NCBI GenBank assembly: GCA_002354335.1
Contig: DELI01000019.1
Coordinates: 1 to 64,000 of the forward strand
Source of the DNA: Sphingobacterium sp. UBA2700
Lineage (GTDB): Bacteria; Bacteroidota; Bacteroidia; Sphingobacteriales; Sphingobacteriaceae
Length of the DNA stretch: 64,000 nt
Direction of reading: 5' to 3'
A model generated the notes under the pieces. The model searched no databases, had not been told where the DNA came from, and saw nothing but the letters and a program-made list of their open reading frames with translations. Numbering within the stretch: the stretch's first letter is position 1; every line of letters starts with the position of its first letter. The position numbers and the translations under genes are program-made. Shown one piece after another: positions 9,681 to 18,617 of this stretch.

Positions 9681-9775
9681 ACTTCCCTTTCAAAGCCCTT
9701 TCAAACCCAATGTAAAACCCAATCAAACCCGTTCTGGAAGGGCTTTGATTGGGCTTTGTATTGGGTGTAATTGGA
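9681..9775. repeat. Palindromic GGGTTTG/CAAACCC dispersed repeat, copy A
   Basis: An imperfect inverted repeat has a left arm at 9705-9730 (CCCAAT modules) and a right arm at 9740-9766 (GGGCTTTGATTGGG then TTTGTATTGGGT). A direct CCCTTTCAAA doublet precedes it. The right arm closely matches a second element at 38761-38835. It lies in the 290-bp gap (9678-9967) between two convergent genes and may also serve as a terminator-like hairpin. Confidence 0.65.
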
Positions 9776-9967
9776 AGCTATCTAGAACTAAGCTTTAACG
9801 ATGGAGCTTTATTCCTCGCAAACCGGCTTTCATGTTTATTAATAAAAATTAGGAGTGCAGGCTAGACATGGACATTAAACAACAAGAAAATGCCTCCAAC
9901 TAATCAGCAAGTACCGATTATTTGAAGGCATGAGTATGGAGTTTAAAAGCGTTGCACTTCTATTTCC

Positions 9968-11806
9968 TTATATAATTCCGTGCAAAGAGCCGCCTTTGGC
10001 GCCTAGCTGATCGACGCGGCGTTCAACCGTAGGATCTTTGATCAGATCGGGTGCATGATGCGGTTTTGCTCTGGCGTCGATGATTACCGGGCCGCGGCAT
10101 CCCCAATGTTTGTATTCGGTAAAGCTATCGATACCGTAGATATCGTGAGAAGGATTGCTTCTTGTGAATGTTGTCCAAACTAAGTTATTGACATTTTCGG
10201 CAACAAAGCCCGCATCATCGGCAAGGACAATACATTGAATACCGGTCCAGTCGGCTGTTTTCGCAGCATTAGTCCATTCCTCTAATACTTTCGCCTCTTC
10301 CGCATAGGTACTAAATGCCTTTCCATCCACGACAACCATACCCGGTAATGCAAGTTTAGCATGTTGGAATGGGCGCGGAAGATCAAAACCTGCAGGCAAG
10401 GAACGAGCAAGTTCACGTTTCTTATCCCCTACCGCAGCGAAGGTCACTTTCGATCCTGCATTTAAACCATCGCCTGTATAGTCCAACGTGTCAATGGTGG
10501 TATTGGTCAGGAAGTGTAGATCGCGTGTTAAATCGATGCGTTCAAAAATATGGGTAAAAAATCCTTCAATATCGTGGATATCGAGTTTTGGGTTATCCTC
10601 AAAAGCGGAGATGAACAAGAACTTCGCTAAGCTCAGTTGGTTTGTTCCTAAAATTTGGTTAGCAATTGTAAGCAGCTCCTGCGGTCTTTCGACCTTTTGA
10701 TATGGAGTGTAGCGTTCGCTTCCTATCGCAAAAAGCAGCGGGTGAACACCAGCAGGGTCGACCGCATGAACGGCATGCAAGCCAGCAATCTGTTGCGGGA
10801 TAGCATTTCCTGTTATCTCGTGGATCAGCGCGCCAAAGCTGGTATCCTCCTGTGGCGGACGGCCCACGACCGTAAACGACCAAATTGGATCTTTTTTATG
10901 GTAGACCTTATGCACCTTCATTAACGGGAAGTCATGCACTAAGGAATAATAACCGATATGATCACCGAAAGGTCCTTCGGGTTTATTTTCGTTTGGATAT
11001 ACCGTACCGGTAATAACAAAGTCGGCATCTGCAGAGATACAAAAGCCCTCGTCATCATAAAAATAGCGGAAGCGACGGTTTCCTAGCGTTCCGGCAAATA
11101 TCATCTCCGATAAACCCTCCGGCAAGGGCATCACCGCAGACAGTGGATGCGAAGGAGGTCCTCCGACGAATATACTGACTTTCAAAGGCTTTCCTAACTG
11201 ATTAGCCTTGGTTTGATGCACACCGATTCCTCGATGCAATTGATAGTGCAGACCAATTTCTTCGTTTTGTATATAATCGTTTCCTGCCAACTGAATTCTA
11301 TACATTCCCAAATTGGCATTCATAATACCCGGTTTCGTGATGTCTTCGGTATATACCTGTGGCATGGTCACGAAAGGACCACCATCCATTGGCCAGTTTA
11401 CAATTTGTGGAAGCTCCGCAATGCTCGTGCGGCCGTAAAGGATTGGTGCGTTGGATTTTTTCTTCCAGGGCAGTGCCCCTAGAGCGACCATAGAAGATCC
11501 CGCATATCGAAAAGGATTTTTCAGTACCGACATCGGGTTCATCTTGACATCCACCAATCGTTTGACATGGTCTAAAGAGTCCCTGAACATAAATTTCGAT
11601 CGCTCCAACGTTCCAAATAAATTCGACACTGCCGGAAACTTCGACCCTTTGATGTTTTCGAAATAGATTGCAGGTCCCTGCGCATCATAAACACGCATAT
11701 GAATAGCGGCCATTTCGAGGTAGGGGTCTACCTCTTCTTTTATTCTGATTAAATGTCCGTTGTTTTCAAGATCAATTACACATTCGTGTAAGCTTTTATA
11801 GCCCAT
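9968..11806 (-). CDS. UbiD-family decarboxylase
   Basis: A 612-residue cytoplasmic protein of the UbiD family, whose members use prenylated FMN to remove carboxyl groups from unsaturated or aromatic acids. Recognisable family segments are GPAIYFENIKGSKFPAVSNL near 44-63, FVGGPPSHPLSAVMPLPEG and GPFGDHIGYYS in the middle, and the C-terminal DPTVERRVDQLG. Close relatives in Bacteroidota are commonly called menaquinone-biosynthesis decarboxylase, but the substrate cannot be read from sequence. No UbiX-type flavin prenyltransferase gene is next to it. It lies 65 bp after an NAD-binding protein gene on the same strand. Confidence 0.85.
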   Translation of the reverse strand: MGYKSLHECVIDLENNGHLIRIKEEVDPYLEMAAIHMRVYDAQGPAIYFENIKGSKFPAVSNLFGTLERSKFMFRDSLDHVKRLVDVKMNPMSVLKNPFRYAGSSMVALGALPWKKKSNAPILYGRTSIAELPQIVNWPMDGGPFVTMPQVYTEDITKPGIMNANLGMYRIQLAGNDYIQNEEIGLHYQLHRGIGVHQTKANQLGKPLKVSIFVGGPPSHPLSAVMPLPEGLSEMIFAGTLGNRRFRYFYDDEGFCISADADFVITGTVYPNENKPEGPFGDHIGYYSLVHDFPLMKVHKVYHKKDPIWSFTVVGRPPQEDTSFGALIHEITGNAIPQQIAGLHAVHAVDPAGVHPLLFAIGSERYTPYQKVERPQELLTIANQILGTNQLSLAKFLFISAFEDNPKLDIHDIEGFFTHIFERIDLTRDLHFLTNTTIDTLDYTGDGLNAGSKVTFAAVGDKKRELARSLPAGFDLPRPFQHAKLALPGMVVVDGKAFSTYAEEAKVLEEWTNAAKTADWTGIQCIVLADDAGFVAENVNNLVWTTFTRSNPSHDIYGIDSFTEYKHWGCRGPVIIDARAKPHHAPDLIKDPTVERRVDQLGAKGGSLHGII

Positions 11807-11871
11807 ATCAATAAAATAGCTTAACTACAAATGTAACGCAAATCAGCTTATAATGGAAATTTAGAACGGCT

Positions 11872-12741
11872 TTAACCGCCACTAATTACCTGGTCGAGGG
11901 GGGTAAAGGAAAAAAGAATAATTTGTTTCCAATGCGAATTATCAATCGGATATTCTCTTTCCATCAATCGCTTAAATTCGATGAGGTCTTCCGAGTTAAT
12001 ATGATAAAACTTCTTGTAGAGGATGCTCATAATCGAATGCGGGAGTTTGATGCTCTTTACGGGCGAATTGGGGAATAAATTCTTCCGATATAGTCGAAAC
12101 ATCTCTTGTATGGTCAGCGTATTGGGTCCGCCAATTTCTATAACTTGATTGATAAAGTTTTTGTGCCAATCGACATTATAAATCCAGCGTAATAAATCGA
12201 GTGCCGAAATGGGACTGAATTTTAACTTCGCAAGGGCAGAATCGTATGGTAAATATTTGCTATGAAGCACTTGGCGCATATAGCGATCGAGCACACTTCC
12301 TTTGCCAATTGCGAGATTTTTGAGCACGATGGTATAATCGATACCACAGGATTCCAGTACCGAACTGATTGCATGAATAAAAGGCTTATCCATCAAACGC
12401 GCAATGTAGAGAATTCTCTTACATCCGTTGCGCCGCGCTAATTCAATGAAATTCCTGAGCGTTACGATTTCTAAATTTAAATTGACCACTTCCCCCAAAT
12501 CAGGAACGTGGGTGATATAAATGGCTAAATCGGCATCTTTCTCCAATCTGAATTCATCGAACTCTTTTCCTCTCCTTAAAAGATCTACTTTATTTAAGGT
12601 TCCGGTAGGCTCTTCCGTAGATCGGGCGCGGAATAAGTCTACATCGCGCACTAAGCCATGTACTTGAAAATCCTCCTTATTTAAATTACTCATGGCTCTT
12701 TTTCCTAAATAGGAATTTAGCCCGGATATGATTACTTCCAT
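11872..12741 (-). CDS. NAD(P)-binding atypical SDR / NmrA-like protein
   Basis: A predicted Rossmann-fold protein of about 289 residues. The N-terminus MEVIISGLNSYLGKRAM has the beta-strand and glycine-rich turn of atypical short-chain dehydrogenases, followed by a sugar-epimerase-like layout (HVPDLGEVVNLNLEI, then RNGCKRILYIARL). The classical Tyr-x-x-x-Lys pair is not evident, so it may bind a cofactor without catalysing a dehydrogenase reaction. I prefer the start at 12741 because a purine-rich GAAGGAAG lies about 5 nt before it; an in-frame ATG at 12762 would add seven residues. The substrate is unknown. Confidence 0.72.
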   Translation of the reverse strand: MEVIISGLNSYLGKRAMSNLNKEDFQVHGLVRDVDLFRARSTEEPTGTLNKVDLLRRGKEFDEFRLEKDADLAIYITHVPDLGEVVNLNLEIVTLRNFIELARRNGCKRILYIARLMDKPFIHAISSVLESCGIDYTIVLKNLAIGKGSVLDRYMRQVLHSKYLPYDSALAKLKFSPISALDLLRWIYNVDWHKNFINQVIEIGGPNTLTIQEMFRLYRKNLFPNSPVKSIKLPHSIMSILYKKFYHINSEDLIEFKRLMEREYPIDNSHWKQIILFSFTPLDQVISGG

Positions 12742-12992
12742 CGATCTTCCTTCAAAATCCACAATTACGTTTCCATCTTGTTTCCATTAACAGCCAAGCG
12801 AAGACGAATGTTTATTCTTTTTGATAATTTTACAAATGAAAACAATTTCTCGAAAAACTTTCAACTTTCCCGTCGAAAACCGAAAGGAATGAAAGTTATG
12901 GAGAGCTAGCGAAAAGAATCGCGTTCGGAAAAAGCATTGTCTACAGCGTGTAAAAATACGGCCTGTACCGAGCGTGGATGGGTTTGATACCT

Positions 12993-13000
12993 TATATTTG
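12993..13000 (+). promoter_or_regulatory. Candidate -7 box (TATATTTG) of the photolyase gene
   Basis: A perfect match to the Bacteroidota TAnnTTTG element lies 33 bp before the ATG at 13033. No TTG is present at the usual -33 spacing. The rest of the 291-bp gap 12742-13032 between divergent genes shows no gene. Confidence 0.35.
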
Positions 13001-13032
13001 TTTCAAAGCACTATTTGGGGAATAAATTTAAA

Positions 13033-14271
13033 ATGGGTAAGAAAGTTGTATTAGTTTGGTTCAGGAATGATTTACGTTTGCATGATAACGAAGTTTTAGT
13101 GGAGGCGATAAATAAATCCGACCTAATTATCCCTGTTTATTGCTTTGATCCACGCTACTTTAAAACCAACAAGTACGAGCAAAAGAATACCGGCATCTTA
13201 CGTGCATCCTTCCTCTTAGAATCGGCTTCCTATTTAAAAGAAAAATTGCAAGGGATGCAGAGCGACTTAATGACGTTTGTTGGATATCCCGAAGAGATAC
13301 TCCCGCAGCTGTGCGCGAAGTATGAAGTCGATGAGGTCTATCATCACCGCGAAGTTGCTTATCGAGAGACAATGGTCTCGGAGCTTGTGGAAGCGGCACT
13401 CTGGGACAATAAAATAAATCTTAAACACTTTATTGGTCACACGCTATACCACAAAGAAGACCTCCCCTTTCCGATCAAGGACATTCCCAACAAATTCAAT
13501 ATTTTCAGAAAAAAAATCGAACGTGAAAGCATGGTGCGCAAGCCTTTACCTGCGCCTTCAGCCATTGCCAGTCCGCAACATTTGGAAGCGACCGAATTGC
13601 CTAGTTTGTCGAGCTTAGGTTTTACAGCGGAAGAAATCCAGGCTTTGGAAGGTCGTTCCTTTGAAGGCGGAGAGAAAAAAGCAATTGAGAAACTGGCACA
13701 GCTTCTGGATCCCAACTTCACTGATTGTAGAAACTTTACTTATATCTCCCCTTATATTTCGGTTGGTGCTTTATCGCCGATGTTTGTGTACGATGAGATG
13801 ATTCGATCGAATCTCAGCCAGAATAAGAAACGCTTTGAGCGCTTACTCACAGCACTATTGTGGAGAGATTATTTCCGCTTTATGTTGAAGAAGTATCCGA
13901 ATATCTACTTTAAGCCAAATGGATTCCAAGAAGATAAAAATTTTTCGAAAGAACTGGATTCGGACGCTATCCGCAAATGGATGAACGGTACGACGGGCGA
14001 AGAGTTGATTGACGACACGATGGCTCAACTATTACAGAGCGGAAATCTGACCTATTTAAATCGTCGTCTATTAGCGAGTTACTACATACAAGAGATCAGC
14101 AACAATTGGTTGTTAGGTGCTTCATTTTTTGAAGAGCATCTGCTGGACTATAATCCGGCTTCAAACTATGGGTATTGGTCGCATGTTGCCGGTGTCGGGA
14201 CGAGCGACAAAGAGAACGGGGCGAGCAGCTGGCAGGAGCTTGCAAAAAAACTAGAAACACAGAAAGCATAA
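13033..14271 (+). CDS. DASH-type cryptochrome / deoxyribodipyrimidine photolyase
   Basis: A flavoprotein of about 412 residues. The N-terminal photolyase alpha/beta domain starts KVVLVWFRNDLRLHDN, followed by PVYCFDPRYF and a KEDLPFPIKDIPNKFNIFRKK-like stretch characteristic of DASH members. The C-terminal FAD domain has LLWRDYFRFMLKKYP and SNYGYWSHVAGVGTS. The usual SNRGRQ-type FAD motif is altered to LNRRLLAS, as in other divergent members. DASH proteins repair cyclobutane dimers, mainly in single-stranded DNA, or sense blue light. The first ATG at 13033 is preferred over an upstream TTG at 13015 because conservation begins immediately after it. It is transcribed alone. Confidence 0.9.
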   Translation: MGKKVVLVWFRNDLRLHDNEVLVEAINKSDLIIPVYCFDPRYFKTNKYEQKNTGILRASFLLESASYLKEKLQGMQSDLMTFVGYPEEILPQLCAKYEVDEVYHHREVAYRETMVSELVEAALWDNKINLKHFIGHTLYHKEDLPFPIKDIPNKFNIFRKKIERESMVRKPLPAPSAIASPQHLEATELPSLSSLGFTAEEIQALEGRSFEGGEKKAIEKLAQLLDPNFTDCRNFTYISPYISVGALSPMFVYDEMIRSNLSQNKKRFERLLTALLWRDYFRFMLKKYPNIYFKPNGFQEDKNFSKELDSDAIRKWMNGTTGEELIDDTMAQLLQSGNLTYLNRRLLASYYIQEISNNWLLGASFFEEHLLDYNPASNYGYWSHVAGVGTSDKENGASSWQELAKKLETQKA

Positions 14272-14334
14272 TTATAAATTTACATATTAAAATCTTGTCT
14301 TATTTACAACTAAACATAGGTTATTTATTTAAAG

Positions 14335-14369
14335 TCGACAATTAATTTTAAATAATTAATAATTGTCGA
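14335..14369. other. Inverted repeat upstream of sucA
   Basis: Perfect 10-bp arms TCGACAATTA (14335-14344) and TAATTGTCGA (14360-14369) lie in the AT-rich gap between the photolyase gene and sucA. It could be a weak terminator for the former or an operator for the latter. No poly-T run follows. Confidence 0.35.
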
Positions 14370-14430
14370 AAATCCCGTTAAAACATTGTATTTTATCGGT
14401 ATTAAATGAGGAAAACTCTATTATTATTTA

Positions 14431-14438
14431 TAAATTTG
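14431..14438 (+). promoter_or_regulatory. Candidate -7 box (TAAATTTG) of sucA
   Basis: Exact match to TAnnTTTG, 33 bp before the sucA ATG. No convincing -33 TTG is seen at the expected spacing. Confidence 0.35.
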
Positions 14439-14463
14439 GCAAAATTTTATCTTACCTATCCAC

Positions 14464-17208
14464 ATGGACAAATTGACATATTTGAGTAATGCCGATTCGA
14501 GTTATATCGATGGATTATATCAAGCGTACAAAGCCGATCCAAACGCAGTAGACTTTGGCTGGCAAAAGTTTTTTGAAGGATTTGAATTTGGACAAGGTTC
14601 TGAAGGCGTTTCAGGTTCTGTAGATGTTGAAAATGTATCAGAACACGCTTTGAAAGAAATCGATGTTCTTAATATGATTCACGGGTATAGAGACCGTGGT
14701 CACCTTTTCACACACACAAACCCAGTTCGCGAGCGTCGCAAATACTACCCTGGCAAAGAATTAGAAACTTTCGGATTATCAGAAGCTGACATGGACACTG
14801 TCTTCAACGCAGGTGTTGAGGTTGGTTTAGGTCCGGCGAAATTGCGCGACATTCGCCAATTGATTGAAGATACTTATTGCCGTTCAATTGGGGCGGAGTT
14901 CAAATACATTCGTAACCCAGAGAAGATTAAATGGCTTCAAGACCGTATGGAGGCTGATCGCAACAAGCCGAACTACGATAAGGAAACGAAAGAACGTATA
15001 TTAAAGAAATTGAATAGAGCAGTCGTTTTTGAAAACTTCCTAGGAACAAAATTCTTAGGTCAAAAGCGTTTCTCTTTAGAAGGGGCGGAAGCCTTGATTC
15101 CTGCGCTTGACTCGGTATTGGAAAAAGGTGGAAACCTAGGTATACAAGAGTTCATGATCGGTATGGCTCACCGTGGTCGTTTGAATGTATTGGCAAACAT
15201 CATGGGCAAACCTTATAAAACTATCCTTTCGGAATTTGAAGGTAAGATGTATGCGGAGGAAGACCCTGAATTGCAATTTGGTGGAGACGTAAAATACCAC
15301 CTAGGTTATTCTTCGGATATCACAACAGACTCAGGTAAACAAATTCATCTGTCATTGGCGCCAAACCCATCACATTTGGAAACTGTAGATCCAATTGTTG
15401 AGGGTATTGTTCGTTCTAAAATCGACATGAAATATGATGGGGACGCATCGAAGATCGCGCCAATCCTAATTCATGGGGATGCGGCTATTGCTGGGCAAGG
15501 CGTTGTTTACGAAGTTACTCAAATGTCTAAGCTTGAAGGTTACCGCACTGGTGGTACGATCCATATCGTTATCAACAACCAGGTAGGTTTCACGACAAAC
15601 TATAAAGATGCACGCTCTGGAACATACTGTACAGACGTTGCGAAGATTACTTCCTCACCAGTATTCCATGTGAATGGTGATGATGCTGAAGCGGTAGTCT
15701 ATGCGATCAATTTAGCGGTAGAATACCGTCAGAAATACAAGACTGATGTTTTCATCGACTTATTGTGCTATAGACGTTATGGCCACAATGAGGCTGATGA
15801 GCCTAAGTTCACTCAGCCGTTGTTGTACAAAGCGATCGAGAAGCATGCTAATCCGAAAGAAGTTTATGCGAAAAAACTTCAGGAAGAAGGTACGATTGAC
15901 GCTGCATATGCAAAGGCGGTAGAGAAAGAATTTAAAGATTATTTACAATCGCAATTAGACGAATCGAAGCAAACGGACAGCTTAGAGGATGAGGTTCCGA
16001 TGTTTGGTGGAGCGTGGAAAGGTCTTCGTCAAGCTAAGAAGACTGATATTTTCAGTGAAGCTGTTACTAAAGTTTCTGAGAAAGAATTCCTGACTTTAGC
16101 GACTGAGATTACTACACTTCCTAAAGACAAGAAATTCTTCCGTAAGATTTCAAAATTATTTGAAGATCGCGCGGCGATGATCAAAAATGATTCTTACGAT
16201 TGGGCGATGGGCGAGTTGATGGCTTACGCAACTTTATTGAATGAAGGAAAACGCGTTCGTATCTCCGGTCAGGATGTTCAACGTGGAACATTCTCCCACC
16301 GTCACGCGGTATTAACATTAGAAGATTCAGAAGAGAAATACATTCCATTAGCGCAGGTTAATGGTGGTGAGCGTTTCAATATTTATAACTCTTTATTATC
16401 AGAGTATGCGGTCTTAGGTTTTGAGTATGGTTATGCATTGGCAAACCCTAGTGCATTGACGATTTGGGAAGCACAGTTTGGTGACTTTTACAATGGTGCT
16501 CAAATTATCGTTGACCAATACTTAAGTAGTGCGGAAACAAAATGGAAGCGTTCGAATGGATTGGTGATGATGCTGCCTCATGGTATGGAAGGTCAAGGTC
16601 CTGAACACTCTTCAGGTCGTATCGAGCGTTTCTTGGAATTATGTGCAAACGACAACTTAATCATTGCGAACTGTACTACTCCTGCAAACTACTTCCACTT
16701 ACTACGTCGCCAATTGGTTCGCGACTTCCGTAAGCCATTAGTGGTATTCACTCCAAAAAGCTTATTACGTCATCCAAAAGTGGTTTCTAAATTAGCAGAC
16801 TTCACAAAAGTAAACTTCCAAGAAGTTATTGATGACAGCTACGTAAAAGCAGCATCCGTTAAGCGTGTATTGTTCTGTTCTGGAAAGATCTACTACGATC
16901 TATTGGAGAAACAACAAGCCGATAAACGTACCGACGTAGCTATTGTTAGAATTGAGCAGTTATACCCTAGCCCAATCGAGCAATTGAAAGCTATCCACAA
17001 GAAATACAACAAGGCGAAAGAATTCATCTGGGTGCAGGAAGAAAATGAGAACATGGGCGCATGGCCTTATTACTGCCGCACATTACGTAAAACAGATATC
17101 GAATTTACCGATTATATAGCACGTACTGCTAGCGGTAGTCCGGCAACAGGATATATGAAAAAACATGTTGCGCAACAAGAAGCAATCGTAAATAAATCAT
17201 TCGAATAA
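14464..17208 (+). CDS. sucA: 2-oxoglutarate dehydrogenase E1 component
   Basis: The thiamine-diphosphate E1 subunit of the 2-oxoglutarate dehydrogenase complex of the TCA cycle, decarboxylating 2-oxoglutarate and passing succinyl to E2. At 914 residues it matches SucA length. The N-terminus (YLSNADSSYIDGLYQAYKADP) resembles the E2-binding arm. Later come the MAHRGRLNVLANIMGKP block near 233-249, GDAAIAGQGVVYE near 338-350, the diphosphate-binding VNGDDAEAVVYA and the C-terminal PHGMEGQGPEHSS motif. The E2 gene follows after 64 bp, separated by a hairpin. The E3 (lipoamide dehydrogenase) gene is not in this window. Confidence 0.98.
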   Translation: MDKLTYLSNADSSYIDGLYQAYKADPNAVDFGWQKFFEGFEFGQGSEGVSGSVDVENVSEHALKEIDVLNMIHGYRDRGHLFTHTNPVRERRKYYPGKELETFGLSEADMDTVFNAGVEVGLGPAKLRDIRQLIEDTYCRSIGAEFKYIRNPEKIKWLQDRMEADRNKPNYDKETKERILKKLNRAVVFENFLGTKFLGQKRFSLEGAEALIPALDSVLEKGGNLGIQEFMIGMAHRGRLNVLANIMGKPYKTILSEFEGKMYAEEDPELQFGGDVKYHLGYSSDITTDSGKQIHLSLAPNPSHLETVDPIVEGIVRSKIDMKYDGDASKIAPILIHGDAAIAGQGVVYEVTQMSKLEGYRTGGTIHIVINNQVGFTTNYKDARSGTYCTDVAKITSSPVFHVNGDDAEAVVYAINLAVEYRQKYKTDVFIDLLCYRRYGHNEADEPKFTQPLLYKAIEKHANPKEVYAKKLQEEGTIDAAYAKAVEKEFKDYLQSQLDESKQTDSLEDEVPMFGGAWKGLRQAKKTDIFSEAVTKVSEKEFLTLATEITTLPKDKKFFRKISKLFEDRAAMIKNDSYDWAMGELMAYATLLNEGKRVRISGQDVQRGTFSHRHAVLTLEDSEEKYIPLAQVNGGERFNIYNSLLSEYAVLGFEYGYALANPSALTIWEAQFGDFYNGAQIIVDQYLSSAETKWKRSNGLVMMLPHGMEGQGPEHSSGRIERFLELCANDNLIIANCTTPANYFHLLRRQLVRDFRKPLVVFTPKSLLRHPKVVSKLADFTKVNFQEVIDDSYVKAASVKRVLFCSGKIYYDLLEKQQADKRTDVAIVRIEQLYPSPIEQLKAIHKKYNKAKEFIWVQEENENMGAWPYYCRTLRKTDIEFTDYIARTASGSPATGYMKKHVAQQEAIVNKSFE

Positions 17209-17219
17209 ACAATTTATTT

Positions 17220-17258
17220 AACCAGCCGTTGTATCTTTATAGGATAGAACGGCTGGTT
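17220..17258 (+). terminator. Hairpin between sucA and odhB
   Basis: Perfect 11-bp arms AACCAGCCGTT (17220-17230) and AACGGCTGGTT (17248-17258) enclose a 17-nt loop. Only three T residues trail the stem, so it is more likely a partial terminator, attenuator or mRNA-stabilising structure than a full stop. Confidence 0.55.
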
Positions 17259-17272
17259 TAAAAGAATAACAT

Positions 17273-18508
17273 ATGAGCTTAGAAATTAAAGTCCCTACAG
17301 TTGGAGAGTCAATTACAGAAGTGACTTTAGCCCAATGGCTAAAACAAGATGGCGATTACGTCGAGATGGACGAGAATATCGCTGAATTGGAATCAGATAA
17401 AGCTACTTTTGAACTACCTGCAGAGAAAGCTGGTATCTTACGTATCATTGCACAAGAAGGCGACACCTTAGAGATTGGTGCGGTTGTTTGTACAATCGAA
17501 GACGGCGATGCTCCTGCTGCTTCAGGTGAGAAAAAAGAAGAAGCTCCTGCAAAGGAAGCTGCTCCTGCTGCTGCAAAAGCGGAAGAAGATGAAAGCCCAG
17601 AAACTTACGCTGCTGGTACTGCATCTCCTGCTGCTGCGAAGATTTTAAGAGAAAAGGGTATTGATCCTTCTACCATCAAAGGTACAGGTAAAGACGGTAG
17701 AATCACGAAAGAGGATGCAGAGAAAGCACAAGCTTCTGCGCCTAAGGCTGCTGCTGCAAAACCTGCGGCAAGCCCTTCTCCTGCTGCTGCCCCTGTAGTT
17801 GCTGGCTCAAGAAATGAACGCCGTGAGAAAATGAGCTCATTGCGTAAAACGATCGCTAAGCGCTTAGTAGCTGTTAAAAATGAAACTGCGATGTTAACTA
17901 CGTTCAACGAAGTAAACATGCAGCCGATCATGGACTTAAGAGCAAAATACAAAGATACATTCAAAGAAAAACACGGCATTGGTCTAGGCTTTATGTCATT
18001 CTTTACAAAAGCAGTTACCACTGCATTGAAAGAATGGCCGGCAGTCAACGCGCGTATCGAAGAAAACGAAATTGTTTATTCTGATTTCGCAGATATCTCT
18101 ATCGCTGTTTCTGCGCCAAAAGGACTGGTAGTTCCAGTAATCAGAAATGCTGAATCGATGGCATTATATGAAATCGAAAAAGCAATCGCTGAATTAGCTG
18201 GTAAAGCTCGCGACAACAAATTGACGATTGAAGAAATGACTGGCGGTACATTTACAATCACTAACGGTGGTGTATTTGGATCGATGATGTCTACTCCTAT
18301 CATCAATGCGCCGCAGTCAGCAATCTTAGGTATGCACAATATCGTGCAACGCCCTATCGCTGAAAACGGTCAAGTAGTAATTCGTCCGATGATGTACATT
18401 GCATTATCTTACGATCACCGTATCATTGACGGTCGTGAGTCTGTAAGCTTCCTAGTTCGTGTAAAACAACTATTAGAAGATCCTGCAAGATTATTATTGG
18501 AGGTATAG
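17273..18508 (+). CDS. odhB: Dihydrolipoyllysine-residue succinyltransferase (E2 of 2-oxoglutarate dehydrogenase)
   Basis: The E2 core of the complex, 411 residues. One lipoyl domain occupies about 1-77, with lipoyl-lysine Lys43 in ESDKATF. An Ala/Pro/Lys-rich linker follows, then the peripheral subunit-binding domain near 110-150 ([24 protein letters not shown]), a second flexible linker, and the catalytic domain from about 180 ending in the [10 protein letters not shown] active-site motif. [17 protein letters not shown] segment also fits succinyl-specific E2s. It is cotranscribed with or separately stabilised from sucA across the hairpin at 17220-17258, and is followed by a strong terminator. 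Confidence 0.97.
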   Translation: MSLEIKVPTVGESITEVTLAQWLKQDGDYVEMDENIAELESDKATFELPAEKAGILRIIAQEGDTLEIGAVVCTIEDGDAPAASGEKKEEAPAKEAAPAAAKAEEDESPETYAAGTASPAAAKILREKGIDPSTIKGTGKDGRITKEDAEKAQASAPKAAAAKPAASPSPAAAPVVAGSRNERREKMSSLRKTIAKRLVAVKNETAMLTTFNEVNMQPIMDLRAKYKDTFKEKHGIGLGFMSFFTKAVTTALKEWPAVNARIEENEIVYSDFADISIAVSAPKGLVVPVIRNAESMALYEIEKAIAELAGKARDNKLTIEEMTGGTFTITNGGVFGSMMSTPIINAPQSAILGMHNIVQRPIAENGQVVIRPMMYIALSYDHRIIDGRESVSFLVRVKQLLEDPARLLLEV

Positions 18509-18529
18509 TCTCCCAAAACGAATATGTAG

Positions 18530-18562
18530 AAAAGAAGCCATCCCAAAAGGATGGCTTCTTTT
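18530..18562 (+). terminator. Rho-independent terminator after odhB
   Basis: A 14-bp perfect stem (18530-18543 with 18549-18562; core GAAGCCATCC) with a CAAAA loop, ending in TTTT. Confidence 0.9.
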
Positions 18563-18617
18563 ATTTGTTCCCTATCTTTATATTTGCAGAAATACTGCAA
18601 TACTCTTAATTCTTAAC

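Noticed and set aside
13015..13032. TTG start extending the photolyase gene
   Set aside because: The six added residues are unconserved; the ATG at 13033 sits immediately before the conserved first strand.
17605..18048. 147-codon minus-strand frame inside odhB
   Set aside because: It arises from the Ala-rich linker of odhB read in antisense; the lipoyl and catalytic motifs fix the coding strand.
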